This document shows positions 21,860 to 34,623 of a stretch of 64,000 nt of DNA, one piece after another; position 1 is the stretch's first letter; each line of letters begins with the position of its first letter. The stretch is taken from the NCBI RefSeq assembly GCF_000764305.2, contig NW_025943819.1:265757-329756 (forward strand), in the 5' to 3' direction. Both the position numbers and the translations under genes were made by a program. The notes beneath the pieces are model-generated. The model had not been told where the DNA came from. It searched no databases and saw only the letters and a program-made list of their open reading frames with translations. This DNA comes from Hyalella azteca (taxonomy: Eukaryota > Arthropoda > Malacostraca > Amphipoda > Hyalellidae).

Positions 21860-24135
21860 GTTTTCTTACAAGCGCAAACCACGAGCAGCTGCCAAAGTGA
21901 AAATAATATCGAAAATTCTGTGACATTTCTGCATATCAGGTAGCATAGATAACATAGCTGCCTACGTTGGGGATAACACATACATGATTTGCCTAAACGG
22001 AAATCTCAATATAAAATATTTAAATGCACCCGTGCTATATCGTATACAACGTCATCGCTATCTTAATTCTATCGCTTAAATATCAGTTGGAAATATGCCT
22101 GCTCACCATTCCTTACCACAAAAATTTAATAAATGCATTCTTAACTCAAATGTTACTCCGTTATCAAGATATTAATTACATTTATTTTGCACAAGTGTTC
22201 CGATAGAAATTACTCTATTACCGATACGTTTTATATAAAAGGATATTATCTGCTAAATATGAATCACAGGTAAAATGAACCAAGAATAAATATAATAGTC
22301 TCAAAATCATAAAAAACTAGCGCCAACAGTTGCTAAAAAATTCATTGCTGCAAATGCAATATGTAATGAAGAAAAATATATACTGGTGTACAGAGGACAC
22401 AAGCGGGTTGGTGAAGCACAAGCAAACTCTATTTGTAATAAAAAACTACCAATAAAGATTTTTAAAAATACAAAATTAAAATTTAATTTAATCATATTTT
22501 GCTATTTGAATGATTGGCATACAACAACCAATGAAAAATCGAACCGAATTGAGGATAGTAATTGCGTTAAATATAGTTCGTTATGCCCTGGACACGGGTA
22601 CGCCGAAGATAATTCCCAGCGAGGTGCTGTAAAAACTTTATTCGCAGGGAACCGTGACGCGAATGGCCAGTTTTTACGTACGATTTTCCTCACATTCCTT
22701 CGAAGGCCGCATACCGCAACGCATTCCATGCCACGCACCTAACACTTCAAGTTGGCATACTTGTAGCGCGCTCTAACTGCAGGAGAATGTTTATTAATAC
22801 AGCTTGCTTCAACATAACATGAATAACCGATGTTTTTTATGTACTCGAAATAACTCGTGCAAATTGAGCAAAACGGAGCTAACGTTTTATGAACAAAATG
22901 GCAAGGTATTACGGAATTATTTCAACATGGCTAAAATTAAATGTAGAAACATGGTTCACCTTAAAAACTGGCTGTGCATGTTTGAAGAATCTTGATTTAA
23001 AAGGACGTTTCCTTTGTTATTTTGTTGATTTGAAGTCAGTAAAGCAATTCTGATAATAATACATGTATAAATTCAGAAATATATTATGCCATTCCTCCCA
23101 ATGCTTAATCAAAATCCAATTTAAATCTATTGAGCAATAGGAACCGTGTTATTTTGGCCAACACGGTTAAGGTGCTGACAATTTCCGAGCGTTGCAAAAC
23201 GGTCAAGAGTGATTGTAATAACATCGTATAACTTAATGTGCTTCATGTTCACTTGATAACTCTCAAATCCCAACGATAAGAGAAGCTGATAGCAACTAGC
23301 ATGAAAATTTCCAAGTATTATGCAAGTTTTGTTCAGGTCCAAATGAGGAACATAATAGTTTTCTTAGAAAATGATTTAACGTATAGAACTGTACAGATTA
23401 ACATGGCATCTTGCGCACGTATGTACACTTACATGTTACCACACGCAGTACGCTCGCTTATTACTTACATATCACATAGACGTACATATCTCGAATTCGC
23501 TAGCCAATTCTCACGTATGCAACGTAGACAACAGAGCATATAATATGTACACGAATTAATTGAATTACACTGCAATAGGTAAGCTGCTGCTGCACAAAAC
23601 TGAAAAATTAAAACAATTTCAGAGAAATTTCTCCGGAGACATTTTTCCAGTCCATTCCATTGGTAGACGTAAAGAACTAAGTTTTTGGCACCATTTCTTG
23701 AGTAAATTAGTTATCTTCTTCAGCCCCACATTTGTTAAATAAAATAACTGCTTCGTTTTCTTTTCAAGTTCACTGAAGGATGATCACAATTATTCCTCCG
23801 AAGTTTCTCTCCAAAAAGGATCAAACCGAACTGAAATTCTTTAGGTTTGGTTTTCCTGCTCATGTCTGCCCGACGCCGGGGAATGCCTGAGGTCTGCAGG
23901 CGCCGCGTTCGGTCCCTAGCGTCTGCCACGTTCACGATCTGGCAGCACGATCGATCATGCCACTCGCTTGAGCCGCTGCTGGGACCTGCCACTCGCGTGG
24001 AACTCGCTGATCGTGAGGAAAGGTCATTACACTCGCATGAAAGTCATCACGAAGGTGTCACCACTCGCATGAAACACCCATCACGAGGATGGTCATGTCA
24101 CAAACGAACAGTAAATGATGCAGATCTCATCAGTT
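21860..24135. other. Unique AT-rich sequence, no gene seen
   Basis: The short frames are unrecognised. 23870-24080 is less AT-rich and contains several loosely repeated cactcgcatgaa...atcacga motifs. Confidence 0.5.
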
Positions 24136-24141
24136 TTTAAT
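24136..24141 (-). promoter_or_regulatory. Possible polyadenylation signal (ATTAAA) for FBXL14
   Basis: TTTAAT on the plus strand reads ATTAAA on the gene strand. It lies about 320 nt after the stop codon, with GT-rich sequence downstream. A single hexamer is weak evidence. Confidence 0.25.
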
Positions 24142-24461
24142 GATCAGTTCACAAACTCGCAAAGTTGAATTTTTTTCACGTTGCACGAGGAAGGTTGATG
24201 TCATTGCTAGACATAGTGAAACACATCAAATATCAAACTGCGTTCAATCACTTCACTTCATCGATCGTAAAAATGCAGAGAAATACTCAGCCGAAATATT
24301 GTGGTTTTGGCGTGAAATTCTGTGGAGTTTCAGACGGTGGGTTGGTGTTGAGGCGGAGGTGGGGTGAAATGGTTGGAGGTGGTAGGGACCAGTGGGCCAG
24401 GTTGCCGGGGAGTGTGTGCAGCGTGCAGGACTTTAGTAGGTAGTTCTATGGTAGCCTCTGG

Positions 24462-25679
24462 TCACCTCTTGTGCCACAGTCCCAAATTAAGGACATGAAG
24501 TCGTGGCAACTGCATGATTCTCTCAAGACCCACCGTGGTGATGCGATTACATCCGTACAAGTCAATGCTGTACAAATTAGTTAGATGTTCACTAATGAGC
24601 TGCAATCCTCTATCTGTCACTAGACCGCACTGTCCGATGTTGAGTGTGTCAAGTTCGTGTAAACTTCGACCGATGCGTTCGATTCCAGTGTCACTGATGT
24701 TACAAGCCGAGCAGGATAGTGAGCGCATCGAGTAGAGCCCTTGCGCGATGTGAACTAGGGCTTGGTCACCGATTTTGTCGCAGAACGAGACGTCAAGGGA
24801 GGTGATTCTTGAGCCGCCTTCTGCTAGGTATGCGATGCCCATGTCGGAAATGTTGTCACACGATCTAAGGTTGATTTCCTTCAGTTGGGGCATCCGTGCC
24901 AAGTGCTTGAGACCCGAATCTGTGATACTGGCACAAAAAGATAAATTTATGCTTACCAAGGACGGCAGGCCTTGGGATACGGACAAGAGAGCTTCATCAG
25001 AAAGCTTTTGGCAGTCTTGAAGACCAAGACACTGCAATGACTCGGTCCCGGAGCACTTGCTTAGATCTTGTCCACTTAGACTTGCTATTCCTTGATTACT
25101 GATGTGACAACACGACCGTAGGTCTAATTTCTTGAGTTTCTTCAGCCCCCACGCGATCATGGCGAGCCCTGCATTCGTTATGTTGCTGCAGCCACCAAGC
25201 TCGAGCTCCTCCAAGTTGGGCAGCATTTGACTGATGCGGTCCAAGGCCGAGTCGGTGATCTGCTTGCAGAGCGCGAGATCAAGGCGTGTCAGGGATCTGT
25301 GCGGCTGGTAGAACGCAAGGGAAAGTCCTATGTCAGTGATATTATAGCAACCCGATAAATTGAGTGACGTTAGCGTTGGTACTCCACTTATAACGTCGCG
25401 TAGGGAACGTCTAAGCGACAACACCTGCACGCGACGTATGCCTCGCCGAACCATCGAAGGGAACAGCGACGGGTTAGCTCTCCGCAGGTGTATTCTTGCT
25501 TCGACGCCTCTCCACACGCCCTTGTGGTATGAAGCATCTCGCCACGCACTGCACACTCGGGCTACACGACCTTTTTCTCTCACATCCAAATAACTGAATA
25601 TCATAGCAAGAATCTCGGGATATAAGCAAGATATGTGAGTAGTGGACGCGCACACTGTGTCACCCGCGCTCTCCTCCAT
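24462..25679 (-). CDS. FBXL14: F-box/leucine-rich repeat protein 14 (partner-of-paired type)
   Basis: An intact single-exon frame of 405 codons. Residues 15-60 form the F-box (THISCLYPEILAMIFSYLDV...AWRDASYHKGVWRG). From about residue 83 to the end, roughly eleven cysteine-containing leucine-rich repeats follow, with the repeated signature C.NITD.GL / LNLS.C..ITD / LRSCDNISD / IDLYGCNRIT. In animals FBXL14 is the substrate-binding adaptor of an SCF (Skp1-Cullin1-F-box) ubiquitin ligase: the F-box docks Skp1 and the LRR arc holds the substrate. Known substrates are Snail/Slug-type factors in vertebrates and the Pax protein Paired in Drosophila (ppa). The start is chosen because it opens the frame, has A at -3 and G at +4, and puts the THISCL.PE block, which begins the vertebrate protein, about 13 residues in. 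The end LNLGLWHKR is close to where the conserved core of the family stops. An AG|GTGACC within the last codons could alternatively be a splice donor that adds a short tail. GC content is higher than the flanks, as expected of coding DNA. Confidence 0.95.
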   Translation of the reverse strand: MEESAGDTVCASTTHISCLYPEILAMIFSYLDVREKGRVARVCSAWRDASYHKGVWRGVEARIHLRRANPSLFPSMVRRGIRRVQVLSLRRSLRDVISGVPTLTSLNLSGCYNITDIGLSLAFYQPHRSLTRLDLALCKQITDSALDRISQMLPNLEELELGGCSNITNAGLAMIAWGLKKLKKLDLRSCCHISNQGIASLSGQDLSKCSGTESLQCLGLQDCQKLSDEALLSVSQGLPSLVSINLSFCASITDSGLKHLARMPQLKEINLRSCDNISDMGIAYLAEGGSRITSLDVSFCDKIGDQALVHIAQGLYSMRSLSCSACNISDTGIERIGRSLHELDTLNIGQCGLVTDRGLQLISEHLTNLYSIDLYGCNRITTVGLERIMQLPRLHVLNLGLWHKR

Positions 25680-25729
25680 CTTGACTGACTGAAATTTCTG
25701 GCCGGAGCTGTTGCTCGAGTGTGTTCGGT

Positions 25730-25735
25730 CACGTG
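25730..25735. promoter_or_regulatory. Canonical E-box CACGTG upstream of FBXL14
   Basis: A palindromic CACGTG lies about 50 bp upstream of the FBXL14 start codon. Arthropod initiator-like TCAGTC motifs lie at 25683-25692 on the gene strand. No TATA box is obvious. Promoter identity is inferred from position only. Confidence 0.3.
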
Positions 25736-25739
25736 GTCG

Positions 25740-27290
25740 ACGTCCTGGCTTGGGATTGGCTGGATGCTGGACGCGCTAAGTTTAAACACAACCAATCACG
25801 AATCAGGTATACTGTCGAAATGATGTGAAATTTTGAGTTTTCGTTCAGTTTCAAAATGTTTTGGACAGATGCTTCTAAGTTGATGGTTAAATTCTTCTCT
25901 ACGTAATTTATCAACAGCTGATATCTGATGATCATAAAATCACCATTATTTGGGAAATGAAGTTTAATTCCTTAACAACGATTATTGCCCGTTTACTAAG
26001 TTAATAAAGTTGAACGTAGTTTCATTATCGTTATTTTCGTGCGCGGGACCGAGGAGAAAAATTTGGGGGTGAGTGGATGGTCTGTGGGAGGCAAGATCCC
26101 CGCCTCAGTGGGGTGACTGGGAATATATTGGACAGCTTGCGAGCAAGAATGGCACGCAACTCACACGGGCCCATGTTATTTCTACGAGCGTAAGTTACTG
26201 GATAGCTTTTCGGTTCGCTATCTGAAATGAATTGCTCTTGGGAACATGGCAGGCATAAGAGTTGTGAATTACGTTTCATATCGGGCATTTGTGTGCTTCA
26301 TGGAAGCTTCTCCTCAAATGTTATTCGTTGAATTTATTTTTCAGTGCGCTCTAGATTTATTTTTTTGCATTTTTATTCCTGCAGCACCCCTGAAATATAT
26401 TTTTTTCAACCTACACAATGTTCTTCGTTATAGCTGGCATGTCCTTCTTGCCTGGAGGCTGCTCTGTGGAATGTTTAGGATAGGGAGGAGGGACGGGGAT
26501 GTGGGAGACGGAGGGGGTTACGGGAGGCGGGAAGTACATGAGGCATGAGAGGAAGGGGCTGTAAACCGTGCACAGAATATTCATAATTTCATGGTTCCCA
26601 CGTTACAGTGTACCATTTATTTTCGAGCATGAATTAAGGCTGGCATTCAGCAATATTGAGTTTTATACAACTTGAAAAACAAAGAAGTCTTTATAATATA
26701 TGTGTATAGCGCTCGAAATAAATTACTTTGAAAGTACAAGGAAAATGCAACGATGGTCACCGAAATGACATTAAAAATATAAGGAAAATGTGGCAATGGG
26801 CGCCGAGAAAGGTTAATATTTCAGAGATCAAAAAAACAGTTCAATATTGTCATATTGAAACATTAATAGAAATTAGAATTCTTTGTTCCAAAGTTGAATC
26901 TAAAATCGGGTTGCTAGTGTTATTCAGTTGTGCTCGTTTTCAGTTTCATTTTCTGCAATTTTTTCTCTCACTCAACATTTCCCAAATCAAGAAGAAATTT
27001 TTACCATATCCTTACAATTTTCCACGTTTCCTTCATTTTAACCGAATTTATATATTTCACATTACGCGATTTCACCCCCCCCCCCTCCCATGTCATCCTC
27101 ATTCCAATTTCAGGAACACAGGAGGCCTCCCCTCCCCCCCCGGTCCTCGTGGGGGGCACCGGTCTGCTTAATTAGCGGGTCTGGAATTTCACGCCGCGCT
27201 AAAAAAAAAAAAAACTAATTTTTACAAACGCTGCAACAAGACCGCCGCCGTGCCCCTGAATTTTGTTCACATATACAATTTTTATTATTC
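25740..27290. other. FBXL14 upstream flank, no gene seen
   Basis: Mostly unique. It holds a GA-rich patch at 26470-26550 and a C-rich patch with poly-C and poly-A runs at 27065-27215. Confidence 0.5.
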
Positions 27291-27296
27291 ATAAAT

Positions 27297-27590
27297 AGTG
27301 TTACAATATTGCAGTGATGTAAGATGTTACACCCCTACAGCTACAGCCATATATTATAGTGTTACAATATTGCAGTGATGTTACACCTCTACAGCTGCAG
27401 TGTTACATACATTATATGTTACATTATAGTGTTACAATATGCAGTGATGTTACACCCCTACAGCTACAGCCATATATTATAGTGATACAATATTGCAGTG
27501 ATGTAAGATGTTACCCCCCTACAGCTACAGCCATATATTTATAGTGTTACAATATTGCAGTGATGTTATACCTCTAGAGCTGCAGGGCCA
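27297..27590 (+). repeat. ~60-bp tandem repeat, five copies
   Basis: GTGTTACAATATTGCAGTGATGT is followed by TACACCCCTACAGCTACAGC and catatattata. Copies differ by short insertions (AAGATGTTAC) and one internal deletion. Confidence 0.9.
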
Positions 27591-27884
27591 ATTACTGTGA
27601 ACTTGTTTGCACGCAGTATTCAGACAGTAACTATTCTGTATGAACAAGAATAGATCATTCAGTGTTGTGATACATTAGGTTACTCATCGATATTTTTTCT
27701 GCAATTACACCTCTTCCATTTTACTTTCATTTTTAAATAACGAACTTTAAAATTAAATTGAAGTAAAATTAAAATTATATATTGATTGAAGCTGGGCGCG
27801 TTTTTGGGGTGGGAGGAGGAATGTTGGAGGTGACGTCAGATGTTATTCATGTGGGGAAATGTTGGGGGAGAGGGGGTGACTTTG

Positions 27885-28200
27885 TTTCTCGCCTGGGGAA
27901 TGCGTCAATTCCCCGTCATGGGAATGCGTCAGTTCCTCGCCTAGCTAAGGGAATACGTTGGTCTCTCGCCTGGGGAATACGTTGGTCCCTCGCCTGGGGA
28001 ATACGTTGGTCCCTCGCCTGGGGAATGCGTAAGTTCTTCGCCTGGGAAATGCGTCAGTCCCTCGCCTGGGAAATGCGTTAGTCCCTCGCCTGGGGAATGC
28101 GTCAGTCCCTCGCCTGGGGAATACGTTGGTCTCTCGCCTGGGGAATGCGTCAGTCCCTCGCCTGGGGAATGCGTTGGTCCCTATATTGAGGAATGCTTGC
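27885..28200 (+). repeat. 24-bp minisatellite (cctcgcctggggaatgcgtc)
   Basis: Twelve or so copies of CCTCGCCTGGGGAATGCGTC plus AGTC, alternating with an ATACGTTGGTC variant. Confidence 0.93.
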
Positions 28201-28289
28201 GTCTGTCCCCTGGGGAGTGAAGCAAACCTGCTTTGTTATGGCCTGGCTTCAGGAGACGCAATTTTTTCTCAGTTTAACGAAGCTCACGA

Positions 28290-28548
28290 GTTCTACGACG
28301 GTTATAAGGTCTACGACGGTCGTAAGGTCTACGATGGTTGTAAGGTCTACGATGGTTGTAAGGTCTACGATGGTTGTAAGGTCTACTACGGTCGTAAGGT
28401 CTACGACGGTCGTAAGGTCTACGATGGTCGTAAGGTCTACGACGGTTGTAAGGTCTACGCGGTCATAAGGTCTACGATGGTTGTAAGGTCTACGACGGTT
28501 GTAAGGTCTACGATGGTTGTAAGGTCTACGACGTTTGTAAGGTGTACG
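28290..28548 (+). repeat. 18-bp minisatellite A (ggtcgtaaggtctacgat)
   Basis: About fourteen copies of GGTCGTAAGGTCTACGAT with T/C variants. One frame gives a stop-free VYDGRK/VYDGCK repeat. It is related in length and sequence to the 35.5-kb arrays. Confidence 0.95.
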
Positions 28549-28917
28549 GTTCTCGTATATGTATTATACTATGCCCGTAATTATATAAGCGTCGGTTTTC
28601 GGTGGCGGTTAGACGAATTATTGAAAATGATGAAATTTTTCGACGCAATCAATCCGGCTTTGATTTCTGTGTGATGATGAGCTGTTATGGATTAATCAAG
28701 TCATAAATATGACAATCCTTTAATAATTAATTCATGATAACAGTTGATGAGACAAAATGAACGTGTACAGAAAAACTTATAATGCATCAAGCGGTCACAT
28801 TTTCCCCTAAACTTGGAAAGCTTGGCTTTTTACATGTCGCTCGCGTCCAGGTGGCGGAAGCTTGCGCTCTTAAGGGAGCGTGGAGGGGGGATGTTTTACC
28901 CCCCCCACACACTTCCT

Positions 28918-29082
28918 TCCTGTCCCCCTATTACCTTTTCCCACATATTATTTTCCTGTCCCCATATTACATTTTCCCACATAATATTTTCCTGTCCCCA
29001 TATTACCTTTTCCCACATATTATTTTCCTGTCCCCATATTACATTTTCCCACATAATATTTTCCTGTCCCCATATTACCTTA
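28918..29082 (+). repeat. 36-bp minisatellite with 72-bp higher order
   Basis: Units of TTTTCCCACATATTATTTTC plus CTGTCCCCATATTACC. The pair accttttcccacatatt / acattttcccacataat alternates, giving a 72-bp higher-order period. Confidence 0.92.
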
Positions 29083-29179
29083 GCGCGGTGAGTTGTGGGA
29101 GCAGGCATGGTGAGTTGTGGAAGTATCAAGGAGAAAGATTCCAATTATGCTACGAGAAACTGGAAGTAAAATAAAGTTC

Positions 29180-31640
29180 AGTCTAGCTAGCTCTAGCGCA
29201 AGCTAATGAAAAAAAAAAAAACGGAGCAGTTTGTTCGCGGAGTGAAATGACAATTCAATCAACAATCTTATGATCTATTAACAAAAATTAATTTTAAAGC
29301 AAAAAAATTAACAAAGATTCGCCATCAGTTTATGAAGAAGAGTATTTCATCGTTCTATCGTCATTTCGTCTTTGACAATAATAACATCTGTGATACTTAC
29401 TGTAAATGGATTTCAACGAAATCCTTCAAATTCCTGGCAAAATTACAATTGAATCGATTAAGTAATCTCTGTAATTTTCAACCAGAAATATGAAATTTAT
29501 ATTTTCTATACTATTATTACATATAATAAATGTTCATCTTCCGTAAATTCTAGGGAAAATTCTTTTGAATATAAATTCGCTGCTATTTTGTTACAGTCTA
29601 TGCGTAAACGTTGTCGTATGAAGTTTTCTCTTTCTAGAGTGGAAAGAAAACGCTGTTCATCGAAATTTTGGGGAGAAACTCAAAAGAAAGCACTCGACTG
29701 TCTGTCTAAAATTGAACTAACACGGTTACACCCGAGTTGCTTTGCCACGACCTACCAATGATAAGCTATTGGCTTACAACGTTTTTGCTTCAATCGACAT
29801 TTTTAAAATAATTTTTGTTTCGGATATATTAAAAAAAAAACAGAAAACTTTAGAATTCAATAGTATGTTAGCACCACGAAAAATTCTGCCGCTCTGGAAT
29901 CTGTATTACAGATGTAATTCAGACCAGATTTGGTTGTATTTATCGATCACTTTTTGCCATTTTGATTAGTCTATGCGAGACGCTCTGGGAGTCAATGTGT
30001 TGTGAAATTTATATTCAGTATTCAAATGTACATCGTATTCAGTACCGTAGTTTTTGCTAGTACATTATTTTGAATGAGAAATATTAACCATCGGCAGAAC
30101 TGGATCGGTTCTTGCACTGTTGAGATCGAAAAGCTAACGTTCTCTTTCTTGGTAAGTATTTAGTTTCTTTACGTGTATGACATATGAATACATTCCCTTG
30201 ATGTTGCTCGTAAGTATGTTGTATTGCAGTATTATTTTGAATGTTGCGTTCTTGTATAATAAAGCCGTGGAGACCAGTCATCTTTTGTTTAGCTTAATAC
30301 ACTATGTAGAATATACACTATATAGAATATACAGTCTATGCTCAGCGTGGATATTGAACATTCAAATTTAAGCGATACCAACCGATGTAAGCGAATTTAT
30401 TTTAGAAATTATAATTAAGTTCAGCAGAAATGCCTAAGAGATTGAATGGTCACCAACGAACCATCTTATGAAGGTGGTCGGGTATTTACAAACTCGGCCA
30501 TTAAAATGAGGTATTTTGTACAAGATTTATGTTTTAAAAGTAATCCTGTGCTGCAGTATGTTGCATAAAACTCTTTTTCTATTTTAATATTGTTTGGAAT
30601 TTTGAAGCTTCCGCGATAAACTTGCTTCCAAAGATCTTGCATACTACCCTCTTATGTTGTAGTTTAAGATGACTTATTAGTGTTTATCTTGATGACTCGC
30701 CCGACATTTTAGGCTGCTGTGCAGTGCGTGTAATCTTCTAGGTGCGTTCACATTTGTCGCTTTCAAATAGCACTCGAAGGATTGAGAGTGAAGGAATGAG
30801 GCTGTATACACTGTACACCATCACACGTGACGGCTTTTAGCACATTTTGTGCACATTTGGGGTAGAAAAAAAAACTTAATTAAATGTGGGGGAGCAAACT
30901 AATATTATTCACTATAAACCGTCTCACCTACGGTATTTGAACCGTAAAAATTTTAGTTATAATAGAGTTAATTCGAATTTTCTCAATATTTCGCTTGCTA
31001 TCGAACTTATGTGTAACGTGACCTCGAAATTCATTTGAACAAGACGCTGCGCTAATCACTCCGTATAATAATTATAATTATGATAATTATAATAATTCGT
31101 CTTACCTACTGACAGGCACCCTCCTTCCACGTTAGCTCAGCTAATATGTGGGTCTAATTTCAATCAAAATATACGAAGTATGTCGCATCCTTAAGTGCGG
31201 TAGATAGGATTTTTATGTTCCAGAATCCAAATGCGATCGAAGAATAGTTTCTCTCAAAATTGAGAGACGAAAATAAAATCCCTTTTAATTAAGTAATATT
31301 AAGTAATTTGATAGACTGCATGTCTACAAAGCGGCAACAAATACTGCATTCTTGGTTCTGATTTAGTCTTAATTATTAGGTTTCAAGCGTAGATGTAATG
31401 AAAGCTAATGAGCGCTACTGGATCACATATTTTATATTCAAAAGTGCACATATGATAAACTTAAAATTATAGTTCTAAACAAATGGAACTAACGGCGTGA
31501 GGATGGGTAAGGGAAATGGAGGCCATGCAATAAGTCCCCCACGTCGTAAAGTTCCCCTCTCGATTCGTGATAAAAGCTAGGGGACCTTGGAAGAAAAAGA
31601 GGCATGATTTTATAGTGAGATATGGCGCAGAAATATGTTG
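29180..31640. other. Unique AT-rich sequence, no gene seen
   Basis: 2.4 kb without tandem arrays or recognisable coding sequence. Confidence 0.5.
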
Positions 31641-31644
31641 GTAG

Positions 31645-31895
31645 GTCGCTCACGTATGTCAAGTCTGCGCGTGAGTGGCAAACTGACCACTCACGTATAT
31701 CACGTCTGTGGGTGAGTGGCCTTTCCGACCAGTCATATGTCACGTCTGCGCGTGATCGAGTGGCAAGCCGACCATTCACGTATGTCACGTCTGTACGTGA
31801 GTGACAAGTTGACCATTCACGCATATCACATCTGCGCGTGAATGGCAAGCCGACCACTCACGTATGTCGCGTCTGTGCGTGAGTGGCAAGTTGAC
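31645..31895 (+). repeat. ~41-bp tandem repeat, six copies
   Basis: Units of CTCACGTATGTCACGTCTGCGCGTGAGTGGCAAG.TGACCA, here given only as its blocks CACGTATGTCACGTCTG and CGTGAGTGGCAAG. Each unit holds CACGT/ACGTG palindromic pieces. Confidence 0.9.
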
Positions 31896-32145
31896 CGCTC
31901 ACAAAAGTTACGGGTTGACGTGAATGATGAGTAAGTCCTATACGATAAACGATGTAGAAAATAAATTTCGATGTGACAGCCTAAGGAGGCCACGTTCACT
32001 CACTTCCGTAACGGATTTCAATGCCCCGTTTAAGGCTGCACAGTTTCACTAAATTATATTAATAATTTATTACTTTATGCACTCATAAATATTCTCACTA
32101 TTTATTTTCATGAATTATATTTAATATGCACACACGTAAGACGCT

Positions 32146-32432
32146 GCGGCAGCTGGTGGCAAGAGCGTGGGGTATGGAGGACACCGTGGCAGCTGGTGGC
32201 AGGAGCGTGGGGTGTGGAGGACACCGCGGCAGCTGGTGGCAGGAGCGTGGGGTGTGGAGGACACCGTGGCAGCTGGTGGCAAGAGCGTGGGGTGTGGAGG
32301 ACACCGCGGCAGCTGGTGGCAAGGGTGTGGAGGGCGCTGTGGCAGCTGGTGGCAAGAGCGTGGGGTGTGGAGGACACCGCGGCAGCTGGTGGCAAGAGCG
32401 TGGGGTGTGGAGGGCGCCGTGGCAGCTGGTGA
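32146..32432 (+). repeat. 40-bp minisatellite, seven copies
   Basis: GGCAGCTGGTGGCAAGAGCG is followed by TGGGGTGTGGAGGACACCG. One copy at 32315-32340 is shortened (aagggtgtggagggcgctgt). Confidence 0.94.
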
Positions 32433-32439
32433 CAATGGC

Positions 32440-33285
32440 CACATTAACAACATTCTGCGATGGACAGCCGCTGCACGTGTTTTATATATATTAGGGGCCT
32501 ACATTTTGTTCCGTGTATACTTTATTTTAATATATTTGCGTCCTTTGTACTGTCATTTGTGTTAATGCAATTGAAACGGGCATTTATATTAACGGTTGCG
32601 CTTTTATTGTGTACGTCGTCATTAATGTACGTTACGCGTTCTCCGTGAATAAAATGTATGCAGATCTACATTAGCATATTCCGAAGTCGCTTCATTAAAT
32701 TAAACTTGCTTCAAATATGCAAGTTGTTTATGAAAGAATTCATTACTATATGGCTATAAAAATTTCTCTATTACTGTCACAATTGCTAAATTCCCACAAT
32801 GAGACGATAGATATGTTGAAAATTAAGAGGTTATTCTGATGTGGATTCTGGTCAACAATTGTCGTCGTGTTTTAATTATCGTCTTTGATGTTGGGCATTT
32901 CCTCTTTCACAATAAATATTTTTTTTCTTGTATATCTTATACATAAGATATACAAGAAAAGTGTTACAAGAAGTGAAGATATACTTCTTCTTATACATAA
33001 GTACCATTATCAAACAATGGTATAATAAGTAAGTAACAATATAGTATGAACTATTACTCATAAACAGGAACAATTGATAGTTTGTGCTCAGTTGGGGCCG
33101 GTTTTCATCACTAAAAAGATGATTCTGCAATTATTGAAGAGATCGCAGATTTTGACATGCCCATTCTTCATTAACGTTATTGAGTTTCACTCGGCGTATC
33201 ATAAGTTTTCAGTGCTTCTTGAGGATTTTTTTAAATAGTTATTATTAATATCAATAGTTGATATTCCTACAAACAATTGCATGTC
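32440..33285. other. No gene seen; contains a long palindrome
   Basis: AT-rich unique DNA. TCTTGTATATCTTATA at 32928-32943 is followed directly by its inverse (TATAAGATATACAAGA-like), a near-perfect ~32-nt palindrome ending at 32959. A diverged echo lies at 32975-33002. Confidence 0.6.
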
Positions 33286-33287
33286 AT

Positions 33288-33508
33288 GGTCTCACCGGAA
33301 TAAGATGGTCATTGTCTAAATATCGATATAAGTTATTATATTATATTACCTATAATATATTATATTACCTATATAAGTTATTACCTTCGTTTGGATCATC
33401 TTTATACCCCAGAGGGCGTATCAGTGCTACGTCCGCTCTCTGCTCGTGTTGCGGGCTATAAACTGAGTCAATATTTGAACAATATGACCCTGTCATTCCT
33501 GAGTGTTA
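33288..33508 (-). mobile_element. CACTC-TIR MITE, copy 5 (with internal AT insertion)
   Basis: The left part TCTCACCGGAATAAGATGG and ATTGTCTAAATATCGAT is separated from the right part GGCGTATCAGTGCTACGT...CATTCCTGAGTG by about 50 bp of tatattatattacc microsatellite, which looks like an expansion inside the element. Confidence 0.7.
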
Positions 33509-33509
33509 A

Positions 33510-34620
33510 TGCATTCTCAACTGACCGAGGTTCAGGCGATCGGTTGAAGAAAATGTTTGAAATTCAAAGCGACAACATGCATGTGTGGAGAGAAGTATTC
33601 AGCAATAATGGAGGAGCTACATCATGTACCAATACTCATATCAATGAAGCTAAAATAATTTGAGTGAGTCCAGCGATTGTCTTGCTTATTCACTAGCGTT
33701 CTGTGACCTCAGCCGTGAATAATCACCTTGTCGATTGTCACTCGCAAAAATGAGTCATAAAGCACATGTAAGTGAGAAAAATTTTGTGTTTTCGCTGAAT
33801 ATGCAGCAGTGAACCATTGACTCATTTCTTTCAGTGACATTTTGCAGTGCAGAAGACTGTACAATTTCTATGTAGTCTGATCTCTTGCACTCATCATCTA
33901 CTCCACGTCTGCTAGCTCCAAGTCACGTGTGTCTGGACTATATGAAGATTTAAAATAATTAAGCATAGATATAAGTTATGTAGGTAAGTGGAGTGCAGCT
34001 TTATATACAGCCGTATTTACCAGCAGCGATAGCTTGCTACAGTGTTTGCTCTCAAGCACAGCATATCTCTCCGTATAAACTCAACCTAATGCACGCTATC
34101 ACATCTGTCCTGCACCTGCTTTGTGCTCAGGGTGGCATGTGTAGGACTGGCGTCTGTAGTAGAAACTTTGTAGCAAGTGCTGGTAGCATGTGCTGTACTA
34201 CGTGCTGCTTGCACTATGTAAATTGTAAATGTAGATTTAACTGCTGTCAAACTCCAATTATAGCGAATGCATGATATGTGGATTATAGGTGGATATAAAA
34301 GGTTCTGCAGTGTCTGCAGTAGACTCTCTTCTGTTGGAATAGCTACAACATGCATAAGTAATGTGTAAAAAATTACAGTCAATAAATGACCGTAGCAAGT
34401 ATGAAAGAACTAATAAAATAAAATGCTAATTGGCCTAATTATAGTGCGTCTGCTGCGGGGCAACGAGATGCTCGGTGGCCACAAGTTAGATTTTATTGCA
34501 GAAAATGTCCATACGTTTGGTGAGAGCAGGATAAATGAAGCAGGATGACTTTTTTGGGGATAAAACAGAGGAATTAATAGCGATAACCGATGAGACTGAC
34601 GTGGCAGCAAACAAACATTT
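33510..34620. other. No gene seen
   Basis: Unique sequence. Several short frames at 33990-34280 and on the complement are unrecognised. Confidence 0.5.
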
Positions 34621-34623
34621 CTG

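Noticed and set aside
19060..24460. Very long 3' UTR of FBXL14
   Set aside because: The region is free of arrays and on the right side of the gene, but nothing in the sequence shows it is transcribed and an ATTAAA lies only ~320 nt after the stop.
28126..28674. 182-codon frame with YDGRKV repeats, and the similar frames at 35.6-36.2 kb
   Set aside because: Driven by 18-bp minisatellites; parts outside the array show no recognisable protein and the array phase breaks within them.
32098..32565. Frames of 78-132 codons on both strands
   Set aside because: All lie over the 40-bp minisatellite and reflect its repeat units.
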